From positions 558,001 through 622,000 of the forward strand of contig NZ_CP051154.1 of NCBI RefSeq assembly GCF_012317045.1: DNA of 64,000 nucleotides, read 5' to 3'. Positions 7,945 through 15,731 of this stretch are shown here, one piece after another (position 1 is the stretch's first letter; every line of letters begins with the position of its first letter). A program made the position numbers and the translations under genes. Origin of the DNA: Leifsonia sp. PS1209 (lineage in GTDB: Bacteria > Actinomycetota > Actinomycetes > Actinomycetales > Microbacteriaceae). A model generated the notes under the pieces. It made no database searches. It saw only the letters and a list, made by a program, of their open reading frames with translations, and had not been told where the DNA came from.

Positions 7945-8007
7945 AATCGAGTCCGGACTTATGCACGGCTGACACGGGGTGTCGCGTGCAAAAGTCCGGA
8001 CTCGATT
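7945..8007 (+). repeat. palindromic intergenic element, copy 3
   Basis: Inverted repeat with 23-nt arms (7945-7967 and 7985-8007) and one mismatch. The left arm begins AATCGAGTCCGGACTTATGC. Compared with copy 1, CCGGG in the arm is changed to TCCGG and the opposite arm carries the compensating change, so pairing is conserved although sequence is not. The loop contains GGTGTCGCGTGCA. It lies between the convergent Dabb and GntR genes. Confidence 0.85.
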
Positions 8008-8010
8008 ATT

Positions 8011-8040
8011 CGGAGCCGGAGCCGGAGCCGGAGCCGGAGC
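8011..8040 (+). repeat. hexanucleotide tandem repeat (GGAGCC)n
   Basis: About five consecutive copies of CGGAGC/GGAGCC between palindromic element copy 3 and the stop codon of the GntR gene. It probably arose by replication slippage, and its copy number may vary between strains. Confidence 0.85.
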
Positions 8041-8741
8041 TAGACGATGGGGGTGTCGTCGATCTCGGCGTCCGTGCGGCGGTAGTCCGCGAGGAACTGG
8101 GCGTGCGACGGGGCGTAGAGGGCCTTGACCAGGTCGCCGGCCTTCTCGCCGTCGCGCTCCTTCGCCGCCGCCGCGATCTCCGCGATGCGCGCGGGGAGGT
8201 CGTCGGTGTCGAACGGGCGCTGCCAGACGCTGATGTAGCGCAGCAGCTGCGGGCTGAGGCCCTCGCTCACGCTCACCAGGACATCGTTGCCGGTGTTCCG
8301 CTCGAATTCGAGGAAGAACTCGTTGAGCGCGTGCCCGAGTGCGGGGAGGTCGCCGGACTTGGCGAGCTTCTTCGCCTCCTTGGCCAGCTTGTCGAGCCGT
8401 GAGACCGCCGCGTTGTCGAGCGCGGGGACCGCGTTGCGCGCCGCACGCTCGTGCAGGAGCCCGGAGATGTAGACGGCCTCGTCGATTGCGCGCATGTCGA
8501 TCGGCGCGACGCGGGTGTACCGGTTCGGGGCCATCTCGACGAGTCCGATCTCGGCGAGCTTCATCAGCGCTTCGCGGATCGGGGTGCGGGAGACGCCGAG
8601 CCAGGCGGTCAGCTTCTCGTCGAGGAGGGTCTCACCCGGTTCCAGGGTGCCGTCGAGGATGCCGTCGTAGAGACGGTTGTACACGACATCGCGGAGGAGC
8701 TGACGCTCGACCGGCGCGGTGTCTTTGACGGGGAGCGGCAT
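8040..8741 (-). CDS. GntR-family transcriptional regulator (second of tandem pair)
   Basis: A 233-residue regulator with an N-terminal GntR winged helix (LYDGILDGTLEPGETLLDEK, then LGVSRTPIREALMKLAEIGL) and an all-helical C-terminal domain of the FCD size class. The ATG overlaps the stop of the upstream GntR gene by one base (TGATG), so the two are translated together. The two proteins share organisation and many N-terminal residues, suggesting a tandem duplication. No metabolic gene is adjacent, so the ligand and targets are unknown. Confidence 0.85.
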   Translation of the reverse strand: MPLPVKDTAPVERQLLRDVVYNRLYDGILDGTLEPGETLLDEKLTAWLGVSRTPIREALMKLAEIGLVEMAPNRYTRVAPIDMRAIDEAVYISGLLHERAARNAVPALDNAAVSRLDKLAKEAKKLAKSGDLPALGHALNEFFLEFERNTGNDVLVSVSEGLSPQLLRYISVWQRPFDTDDLPARIAEIAAAAKERDGEKAGDLVKALYAPSHAQFLADYRRTDAEIDDTPIV

Positions 8742-9424
8742 CAGTTCTCCTTCTTCTCGAGCGCGGCGAACTCGTCGACGAGCTGAGCGAGTGCTTCGGA
8801 CCAGTAGCCGTCCACGGCGGTGGCCGCTTTGTCGGCGTTGCCGGCGACGGACGCCTCCACGATCGTGGTGAGGTACGGCAGGCTCGCCTCGAAGGCGCTG
8901 GTGCTCGGGGCCGCGATGAGCGCCCGGCGGATCTCGGGAAGGTGACGGTTGAGCAGGCGGGCGACGGTCTTGTTGTCGAGCCTGCGCACGTAGACGTTGA
9001 TGAAGTCGTCGGCGAACGACTTGTCCCGGATGAGCGCCCCGAGGTCGTCTCCGCTGGTGGCCCTGGCGGCGAAGTCGCGCAGCGTGGCCTTGTCGTCGTC
9101 GGTGAGGAGGGCGGTGGAGTCGCGGACGACGCCGTGGAGGAGCGTGCCGACCGTTTCGATGAGCCCGCGCAGGCGGACGGTGTCGATCGGGGTGACGCGC
9201 GTGCGCTTCTGCGGCATGATCTCGACGAGGCCCATGGACGCGAGCTGGTTCAGCGCCTCGCGCACCGGAGTGCGGGACACCCCGACCCACTTCTCGATCT
9301 CAGCGTCGTAGAGCTGCTCGCCGGGGGTGAGATCGCCGTCGACGATCGCGTCGAGCAGGCGAAGGAAAACTTCGTCTCTGATGAGCCGTCGTGGGCTGAC
9401 GGTCTCGGTAATGGGTACAGGCAT
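8741..9424 (-). CDS. GntR-family transcriptional regulator (first of tandem pair)
   Basis: A 227-residue GntR-type regulator: the winged helix spans about residues 12-75 (LLDAIVDGDLTPGEQLYDAE, VGVSRTPVREALNQLASMGL, wing PQKRTRVTPID), followed by a helical effector domain. The two paralogues align over this region but diverge in the C-terminal half, so they may sense different ligands or form a heterodimer. The region before the start is unusually AT-rich for this genome (AATATT and GTATAGCATAC strings) and could hold operators. The start is ATG at 9424. Confidence 0.85.
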   Translation of the reverse strand: MPVPITETVSPRRLIRDEVFLRLLDAIVDGDLTPGEQLYDAEIEKWVGVSRTPVREALNQLASMGLVEIMPQKRTRVTPIDTVRLRGLIETVGTLLHGVVRDSTALLTDDDKATLRDFAARATSGDDLGALIRDKSFADDFINVYVRRLDNKTVARLLNRHLPEIRRALIAAPSTSAFEASLPYLTTIVEASVAGNADKAATAVDGYWSEALAQLVDEFAALEKKEN

Positions 9425-9657
9425 ACATGAATATTACATCCGCCGAGTTCGAATTCAAGCCATTGCGAGAACGAATGTCGCGGATGTGGGATCGGAGCGT
9501 CTGGGATGCAGATCGCTGTGGTGATGGATGCGGGAAGTTCACACCGTGAAGTCTCCCATGTCAAATATGAGTATAGCATACGGAGGCGCGAACGCACGAC
9601 GGGCGCGGCGTCCAGACGTGCTGGACGTCGCGCCCGGATGGACTCGAAGCGTGCCGA
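9425..9657. other. intergenic region with AT-rich segment and GC-rich hairpin
   Basis: This 233-bp gap contains no convincing gene. Its GntR-proximal part is AT-rich, with GAATATTAC near 9429 and the imperfect palindrome GTATAGCATAC near 9571-9581, both possible regulator sites. At 9601-9635 two 15-nt arms, with one mismatch and a 5-nt loop, form a GC-rich hairpin downstream of the SHOCT gene. It could stop transcription on the minus strand, although no U-run follows. Confidence 0.5.
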
Positions 9658-10047
9658 TCAGAACTTGTTGCCGAGCGCCTTCGCTTTGAGCGCGTCGAAC
9701 TCTCCGGCGCTGATGACGCCCTGGTCGAGCAGCTGCTTGGCCTTGGCGATGTCGTCGGCGGGGGAGGCGGAGGCGACCTGCCGGATGTAGTCGTCCGCCT
9801 GCGACTGAGTCTGCTGCACGTCCCGTGCCTGGCGCTCCGCCATGCCGCGGCCGCGCGCGATCAGGTAGACGAGCGCCGTGAGGAAGGGCAGGAAGATCAG
9901 GAAGATGACCCAGAGCGCTTTCCACCAGCCGTTCAGCGCGCGGTCGCGGAACAGGTCACCGATGATCGCGAACAGTGCGAACAGGTATGCGATGAACGCG
10001 AAGGCCCAGAAGATGAGCCAAATGACGTTCCAGAAGTTGTTCCACAT
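9658..10047 (-). CDS. membrane-anchored SHOCT-domain protein
   Basis: A 129-residue protein. Residues 1-60 contain two hydrophobic segments (FWNVIWLIFWAFAFIAYLFA and ALWVIFLIFLPFLTALVYLI) of the phospholipase-D-nuclease-N-terminal type. The C-terminus has a SHOCT motif (AKAKQLLDQGVISAGEFDAL) that usually mediates oligomerisation. GGAAGG lies about 12 nt before the ATG at 10047. An upstream in-frame extension exists but lacks family features. The function is unknown; such proteins are often annotated as membrane stress proteins. Confidence 0.8.
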   Translation of the reverse strand: MWNNFWNVIWLIFWAFAFIAYLFALFAIIGDLFRDRALNGWWKALWVIFLIFLPFLTALVYLIARGRGMAERQARDVQQTQSQADDYIRQVASASPADDIAKAKQLLDQGVISAGEFDALKAKALGNKF

Positions 10048-10190
10048 GGTCTGATTGCCCTTCCGACGTGCCGCCCGATGCGGCATCTGAGCACACGCTA
10101 GTGCTCGCGTCGGGCACGGCGCTAGCAATTCCGGTCCAATGCATACATTGCGGACACCGTCTGTCGGAGGCAGCGGGTTAGGCTGACGCC

Positions 10191-12122
10191 ATGCTGCCGC
10201 AGATCCCACCGCACACGTGGCGCGGCAGGAGCGCTGCTGCGACAGCGCTGTTCGTCCTCTGGCTGGTGGTCGGGGTGCCGGTGGCCGTGGCCGCCGGGCT
10301 CGTGCTACTGGTGCTCGGTGTGGCGGTCGCCGTGGTCGCGCTGGTCGTCTGGCTGCTCTGGGCGGGGATCGCGTGGGTGTGGTTCGCGATCGTGCTTGCG
10401 GAGCGCATCCCGTACCCGTTCCGGCTGCTGCCGCCGAAGACCCGCCGGTCGCGTCGGCTCGCGGGCAGCTCGCTCTACCTGCAGCTCGCTCCGCGGCTCG
10501 TCGGCGGCGTCGCGCGTCTCGCCGGGGTGCTGTTCGGACCGCTGCTGCTGGCGACGAGCATCGCCGGGCTGTTCTCCGCGCGCTGGCGTGCCCGCCCGTA
10601 CCTCGCGGTGTTCACGCTTCCCGCCGTGCTGCGCAAGGTGGTGAATCTGGGGCGCAGACGCGGGCTGCTGCGCGACGGCCACGACGCGGACATCCTCCGC
10701 TACGACGCCTTCCTCTCGGGGGCGTTCCCGCACATCCTGGACTTCCTCGACTGGTGGCGCGACCCGCAGGCGCCCCGCGAGTACACGCCGTCTCCGGGGC
10801 TGGTGGATGTGCCGGCGGGACTCCTCGGCCTCGACCTCCAGCCGTATCCCGACCCGCTCGGCTATCCGGGGCTGGCCGCCGGCGCGCTCCGCCGCCACAG
10901 CATCCGGAGTCTGCGCGAGGTGTTCCTCAGCCAGCGTGAGATCGACGACCTCTGCGACCCCGACCTCGACGACCGGGCGGACGTGGGCCTCATCCGTGTG
11001 GCGAGCCGGGTGGATGCGCACGGGCTGCGGCACTGGATCGTCCAGTTCCCGAGCACCAAGTCCTGGCACCCGCGTGCCGGCGCCGCCCCCAACGACCTCA
11101 CCGCCGATCTCGTGATCGGCGCAGAGCAGGAGCCGACCGCCACCCGCGCCGCCATCGCGACGATGCTGCATGCGGGCATCCGACCGGGCGAGCCCGTGTT
11201 GCTCGCCGGGTTCAGCCTCGGTGGCATGGTGGCGGCGCAGGTTGCCGACCGTGCGACCCGCGCCGGCCTCACCGTGGCGCATCTCGTGGTGGCGGGCACC
11301 CCGCTCGGGCGGGTGCACATCCCGGACGGTGTTCGGGTGCTCGCCATCGAGCACGTGCTCGACATCGTCCCGCGCATCGACGGCAGGGAGAACCCGGTGC
11401 GCCCGCCGCTCTCCGCGCAGGGGACGGACCGCTTCGTCACGGTGAAGGCCGGCCCGCTGCTCCCCGTCGGCTTCCGGCTCGGCGCGCTGCACCAGTCGAC
11501 GGCGTACGCGGATACGGCGAAAGCCATCGAGGAGCAGTCACCGGATGCGCTCGTCGCGTCCATGCTCGACGAGCTCGCGGTGTACTTCGGCCAGGGCCAA
11601 ACCGTCGTCGACCACGCCATGCTGCGCACGGGCGGCCTCGGTCCGCAGCCGTCCGTGCCGTTCTACCTGCACAGCACGGTGCAGGAGGGGATCACGCGCG
11701 GGACGCTTCGCCAGACCCTCCGGCGCATCCCGGGTGTTATCGCCGTCGACGTCTACCAGTCGCGGGCGGGGTTCGCCACGACGATCCTCTGGAACGCCGA
11801 CGTGCTCGTGCGCAGCCTGAAGCCGTGGTTCACCACGGTGGAGCGGTTCGCCGTCTACCGCGGCCTGCTGTCGCTCCTGAAGCGCCGCAGGGCGGTGGGC
11901 ATCCACTTCCGGCTGCAGGCGAAGGAGACGCCGGGGGTCACCTGGGAGGCTACGGTGCAGCAGATGGCGGACGGGCAGTGGAGGGAGATCCTCGACGTCT
12001 CGTTCGACGACGCTGCTGCAGAGGCGGAGTTCGAGGATGCGTTCCCCGGCGGAGCGGCGCCGACGGTCGTGTTCTACCCTCCCTCGGCGTTCGACCCTGT
12101 CGTGGACGCATCCCGTCGCTGA
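10191..12122 (+). CDS. large membrane-anchored alpha/beta-hydrolase-fold protein
   Basis: A 643-residue protein with strongly hydrophobic segments in the first 70 residues (LFVLWLVVGVPVAVAAGLVL and following) and another near residue 120. These are followed by a cytoplasmic or membrane-proximal domain with the nucleophile elbow GFSLGGMV near residue 342. A possible Asp/His region follows at EHVLDIVPRIDG and LHQSTAYADTAK. The C-terminal 150 residues match nothing I recognise. The ATG is 6 nt beyond TAGGCT (10179-10184), so the mRNA is probably leaderless. It may be a lipase or esterase of the cell envelope; the substrate is unknown. Confidence 0.75.
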   Translation: MLPQIPPHTWRGRSAAATALFVLWLVVGVPVAVAAGLVLLVLGVAVAVVALVVWLLWAGIAWVWFAIVLAERIPYPFRLLPPKTRRSRRLAGSSLYLQLAPRLVGGVARLAGVLFGPLLLATSIAGLFSARWRARPYLAVFTLPAVLRKVVNLGRRRGLLRDGHDADILRYDAFLSGAFPHILDFLDWWRDPQAPREYTPSPGLVDVPAGLLGLDLQPYPDPLGYPGLAAGALRRHSIRSLREVFLSQREIDDLCDPDLDDRADVGLIRVASRVDAHGLRHWIVQFPSTKSWHPRAGAAPNDLTADLVIGAEQEPTATRAAIATMLHAGIRPGEPVLLAGFSLGGMVAAQVADRATRAGLTVAHLVVAGTPLGRVHIPDGVRVLAIEHVLDIVPRIDGRENPVRPPLSAQGTDRFVTVKAGPLLPVGFRLGALHQSTAYADTAKAIEEQSPDALVASMLDELAVYFGQGQTVVDHAMLRTGGLGPQPSVPFYLHSTVQEGITRGTLRQTLRRIPGVIAVDVYQSRAGFATTILWNADVLVRSLKPWFTTVERFAVYRGLLSLLKRRRAVGIHFRLQAKETPGVTWEATVQQMADGQWREILDVSFDDAAAEAEFEDAFPGGAAPTVVFYPPSAFDPVVDASRR

Positions 12123-12163
12123 CCTGGTCGTAGGATGAGGCCCACGCGAACGAGGAGGTCACC

Positions 12164-13018
12164 GTGGGTCGTGAAGGGTACTGGACGACGGACCCGAAGG
12201 ACGCGTTGCGCGTCGGTCCCGGTTTCCGGCTGGACGCTCAGGATGCGGCGGCGAAGCCCGGGTTCGACGGGCACAAGTCCGACGGGGAGTTGGCGCTCGC
12301 CGAGGGGGCCGGGATCCTCGCCGACCTCCAGGAGCGGCTGTACGCGGCGGGCACCGTCGGCGACAAGCGCAGCCTGCTGCTCGTCCTGCAGGCGATGGAT
12401 ACGGCGGGCAAGGGCGGCATCGTCTCCCACGTCGTCGGGGCGGTCAACCCCGGCGGGGTGCGGTACGCCGGGTTCAAGAAGCCGACGCCGGAAGAGCTGG
12501 CGCACGACTTCCTCTGGCGCGTGGACCGCGAGGTGCCGTCCGCGGGCCAGCTCGGGGTCTTCGACCGCTCGCACTACGAGGACGTGCTGATCGGGCGGGT
12601 GCGGCAACTGGCCCCCGCCGACGAGATCGAGCGGCGCTACGGCGCGATCAACGGCTTCGAGGAGGAGCTGCGGGAGAGCGGGACCACGATCGTGAAGGTG
12701 ATGCTGCACCTCAGCAAGGACGAGCAGCGCGCCCGCCTGGCCGACCGGCTGGAGCGGCCGGAGAAGCACTGGAAGTACAACCCGGGCGACGTGGACGAGC
12801 GGCAACTCTGGGACGAGTATCAGGCGGCGTACCAGGTGGTCTTCGACCGCACCTCGACGGAGGGCGCTCCGTGGTACGTGGTTCCCGCCGATCGCAAATG
12901 GTATGCCCGGCTGGCGGTGCAACACCTGCTCATCGATGCCCTGGAAGGCATGAACCTCGACTGGCCAGCGCCCGAATACGACGTGGAGGAGGAGAAGAGG
13001 AGGCTCGCGGCGTCCTGA
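12164..13018 (+). CDS. ppk2: PPK2-family polyphosphate kinase
   Basis: Cytoplasmic phosphotransferase that transfers phosphate between polyphosphate and nucleotides (AMP or ADP). The 284-residue product has the Walker A-like loop LQAMDTAGKGG, the Walker B region FDRSHYEDV and a lid with RLADRLERPEKHWKYNPGD, all diagnostic of PPK2. Single-domain length suggests class I or III; the preferred nucleotide cannot be told. The start is GTG at 12164, with GAGGAGG upstream and TAGGAT at about 12131 as the likely -10 box. It converges on menF. Confidence 0.92.
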   Translation: MGREGYWTTDPKDALRVGPGFRLDAQDAAAKPGFDGHKSDGELALAEGAGILADLQERLYAAGTVGDKRSLLLVLQAMDTAGKGGIVSHVVGAVNPGGVRYAGFKKPTPEELAHDFLWRVDREVPSAGQLGVFDRSHYEDVLIGRVRQLAPADEIERRYGAINGFEEELRESGTTIVKVMLHLSKDEQRARLADRLERPEKHWKYNPGDVDERQLWDEYQAAYQVVFDRTSTEGAPWYVVPADRKWYARLAVQHLLIDALEGMNLDWPAPEYDVEEEKRRLAAS

Positions 13019-13024
13019 CGCCGA

Positions 13025-14329
13025 TCAGCCGAACGCTTCGACCACCGGGCGGAACTTCATCGTCGTCTCGACCAGCTCCCGTTCCGGGACGGAGTCCGCG
13101 ACGATACCGGCGCCGGCATATGCCGTGATGTCGCCGGATTCGGAGACCTGAGCGCAGCGCAGCGCGATGGCCCACTCGCCGTCTCCGTCTCCGCCGACCC
13201 AGCCGACGGGGCCGGCGTACCGGCCGCGGTCGAACGGTTCGAGTTCGTGGATGACGTCCATCGCATCCCGTGTCGGGGTGCCGGCGACGGCGGCGGTCGG
13301 GTGCAGGGCGTCGACCAGGTCGAGCGAACTCGACCCGTCGCTCAGGGTGCCCTGAACGTCGGTCGCGAGATGCCAGAGGTTCGGCAGCTTCAGCGTGAAC
13401 GGCAGGTCGCTCGCCGCGAGGTCAGCGCTGTGCTCACGCAGGGCGTCGACGACGCTCGAGACCGCGTACCGGTGCTCGTCCTGGTCTTTGGTGCTGCTGG
13501 CCAGGGTGACGGCGGCGTCGTGGTCGCTGACGCTGTCGGCCCCGCGGGAGATGGTGCCGGCGAGCACGCGTGCGCTGACGGTGCCGTGGTCGACGCGCAC
13601 CAGGGTCTCCGGAGAGGAGCCGACGAGGCCGTCGACAGCGAACGTCCAGCACTCCGGGTAGCCGAGGGCCAGCTCGACCAGCGCGCGGCGCACGTCGGAC
13701 TCGTGCGGGAGGTGGCCGGTGAGGTCGCGGGCGAGCACGACCTTGCGCAGGTCGCCGTGCCGGATGCGGTCGACGGCAGCCTGCACGGCGGCGCGGTAGC
13801 CCTCCTTGCCGAGCGAACCGGGAAGCAGGGTGAGGCGGTACTCGTCACCGAACGGAGTGGGGCGGGGGAGGCGCGACGCAGCTGCGCCAGCGCCCTGTGC
13901 GCCGGTGCCGGTGCCGTCGCCGTCTGCGTCGTCTGCCGGACGGATGCGCGTGATCCAGCTGCGCCCGTCACGGCGGCCGATCACGAATTCGGGCACGATC
14001 AGCACGCTCGTCGCCGTGCTGTCATCGGCGAAGGCGAACGTGCCGAACGCGACCAGCCCGGTGCCCGGCTTGCCGACGGCGTCGGTGACGGACGCCTGCG
14101 AGACGACCTCTCTCCACGCGGCGGCGGCAGCGCGCATCCGGTCGTTGCCGGAGAATTCGAGCCGCAGCGCCTCGCCGATGCCCGCCATTCCTTCTCCCTT
14201 GCGGAGCCACAGCAGCGGGTGCCTGGCGTCGAGGAAAGGGATGAGCTGACGAACGTCGTCGATGGGGGTGGTCTCGACCAGGAGTGCCGTTGCGCTCGAT
14301 GTCCGGGGCGTGGTCGCTGTTGCTGTCAC
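13025..14329 (-). CDS. menF: isochorismate synthase MenF
   Basis: Chorismate-utilising enzyme that isomerises chorismate to isochorismate, the first committed step of menaquinone synthesis. The 434-residue product carries the C-terminal chorismate-binding domain, with SSPETLVRV, AGTISRG, LHPTAAVAGTP and GPVGWVGGDGDGEWAIALR. The GTG start is 6 nt from a TAGGCT hexamer on the minus strand (14341-14336), so the transcript is probably leaderless. It is divergent from menG and polyprenyl synthase, which serve the same pathway. Salicylate or siderophore synthesis is less likely, because no lyase or NRPS gene is nearby. Confidence 0.88.
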   Translation of the reverse strand: MTATATTPRTSSATALLVETTPIDDVRQLIPFLDARHPLLWLRKGEGMAGIGEALRLEFSGNDRMRAAAAAWREVVSQASVTDAVGKPGTGLVAFGTFAFADDSTATSVLIVPEFVIGRRDGRSWITRIRPADDADGDGTGTGAQGAGAAASRLPRPTPFGDEYRLTLLPGSLGKEGYRAAVQAAVDRIRHGDLRKVVLARDLTGHLPHESDVRRALVELALGYPECWTFAVDGLVGSSPETLVRVDHGTVSARVLAGTISRGADSVSDHDAAVTLASSTKDQDEHRYAVSSVVDALREHSADLAASDLPFTLKLPNLWHLATDVQGTLSDGSSSLDLVDALHPTAAVAGTPTRDAMDVIHELEPFDRGRYAGPVGWVGGDGDGEWAIALRCAQVSESGDITAYAGAGIVADSVPERELVETTMKFRPVVEAFG

Positions 14330-14552
14330 CCGATCAGCCTACGCCCGGGATGCTGGGCGCCGGATGCGCGCGGGCTGGGGGTTGTCGGGGGCTGTGGTGC
14401 CATCTTGGGCATTGCGGGTCGCCGTGTCTGGGGGGCGGCGTGGCATCCGTGCCGGGGCTGCGCGCACCCGCGGCTGGGGCCGCTGCAGCTGTCACTGCCG
14501 CCTCACAGGGAGCTGGAATGCGTGGCGCAGCGGTGCCGCCTAAGCTAGGGGG
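14330..14552. other. menF-menG divergent promoter region
   Basis: A 223-bp spacer between divergent menF and menG. Each end carries a -10-like hexamer exactly 6 nt from the start codon (TAGGCT on minus for menF, TAAGCT at 14541-14546 for menG). The middle is GC-rich, with repeated GGGGTTGTCGGGGGC-like tracts, and I see no gene in it. Confidence 0.6.
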
Positions 14553-15731
14553 GTGAGTAAGGCCGACCTCAGCAAGCAGCCCGCCCAGGTCGCCGCCATG
14601 TTCGATCAGGTGTCGACGCACTACGACAGGACCAACAACGTCCTCTCGATGGGCAACGCGGCACTCTGGCGTGTGGCGACGACCAAAGCCGTCGGCCCGC
14701 GCGCCGGCGAGACCATCCTCGATGTCGCGGCGGGCACCGGCACCTCCAGCGCGTCCCTCGCGAAGAACGGTGCGACCGTCGTCGCGGCCGACTTCTCCGA
14801 AGGGATGATCGAGGTGGGGCGGCGCCGTCAGGCCGACAATCCGTTCGTCCGCTTCGTGCAGGCCGACGCCACCCAGCTTCCGTTCGACGACGACGAGTTC
14901 GACGCCGTCACCATCTCCTTCGGCCTCCGCAACATCGTCGACCCGAAGAAGGCGCTCGCCGAGTTCTACCGCGTGACCAAGCCGGGCGGACGCGTCGTGA
15001 TCTGCGAGTTCTCCCAGCCGCCGGCATCCATCGTGCGCACCGGATACTCCGCATACCTGCGGTTCGGGATGCCCGTGCTGGCCAAGCTGGCGAGCTCCAA
15101 CCCCGCCGCATACGAATACCTGATGGACTCCATCGAGGCGTGGCCGTCCCAGCCCGTGCTCGCCGACTGGCTGCGCGAGGCCGGGTTCGAGCACGTCGCA
15201 TACCGCAACCTGACCGCCGGGATCGTCGCCCTGCACCGTGGCTACAAGCCGCGGGATGCGGGTGGAGCGCGCGCGGCGGAGGTCGCCGCTCCCGCCACGG
15301 TCGCGGTCCAAGAGAAGCCTGCGGCAGAGAAGCCCGCCGAAAAGAGCGCAGCGGGGAAGCCCGCAGCCGTCAAGCCTGCGACGGAGAAGCCCGCCACGAC
15401 GAAGGCTGCAACGACGAAGCCCACGACAGCGAAGGCCGCGACGGCCAAGCCGACGACCGCGAAACCCGCAACCGCCAAGGCGAAGCCCACGACTGCGAAG
15501 CCCGCACCCGCGAAGCCCACCAAGCCCGCGGCGGCCAAGCCCGCGACGGCCAAGCCCGCGGCGGCCAAGCCCGCAGCCACCAAGCCCGCGGCCACCAAGC
15601 CCGCCGCCGCCAAACCTGCGGTCGCCAAGCCCGCCACCGCCAAGCCCACAACCACCAAGCCCGCCGGCTCCGACCGAGCGACGGGCACCACGGGGGCGTC
15701 GGCTTCCGGCGTCCCACCCGAGGGGGAGTAG
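14553..15731 (+). CDS. menG: demethylmenaquinone methyltransferase MenG/UbiE with long Lys-Pro-Ala tail
   Basis: SAM-dependent C-methyltransferase that makes menaquinone from demethylmenaquinone. Residues 1-230 are a complete UbiE/COQ5 domain: VSTHYDRTNNVLSMGN near the N-terminus, SAM motif LDVAAGTGTSS, and TISFGLRNIVDPKKAL. The family usually ends there, but this protein continues to 392 residues with about 150 residues built almost entirely of Lys, Pro, Ala and Thr in KPA, TAKPA and AAKP repeats, like histone H1 or actinobacterial HU tails. The start is GTG, 6 nt after TAAGCT. The stop overlaps the polyprenyl synthase start by one base. The tail has no known role in this family. Confidence 0.9.
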   Translation: MSKADLSKQPAQVAAMFDQVSTHYDRTNNVLSMGNAALWRVATTKAVGPRAGETILDVAAGTGTSSASLAKNGATVVAADFSEGMIEVGRRRQADNPFVRFVQADATQLPFDDDEFDAVTISFGLRNIVDPKKALAEFYRVTKPGGRVVICEFSQPPASIVRTGYSAYLRFGMPVLAKLASSNPAAYEYLMDSIEAWPSQPVLADWLREAGFEHVAYRNLTAGIVALHRGYKPRDAGGARAAEVAAPATVAVQEKPAAEKPAEKSAAGKPAAVKPATEKPATTKAATTKPTTAKAATAKPTTAKPATAKAKPTTAKPAPAKPTKPAAAKPATAKPAAAKPAATKPAATKPAAAKPAVAKPATAKPTTTKPAGSDRATGTTGASASGVPPEGE

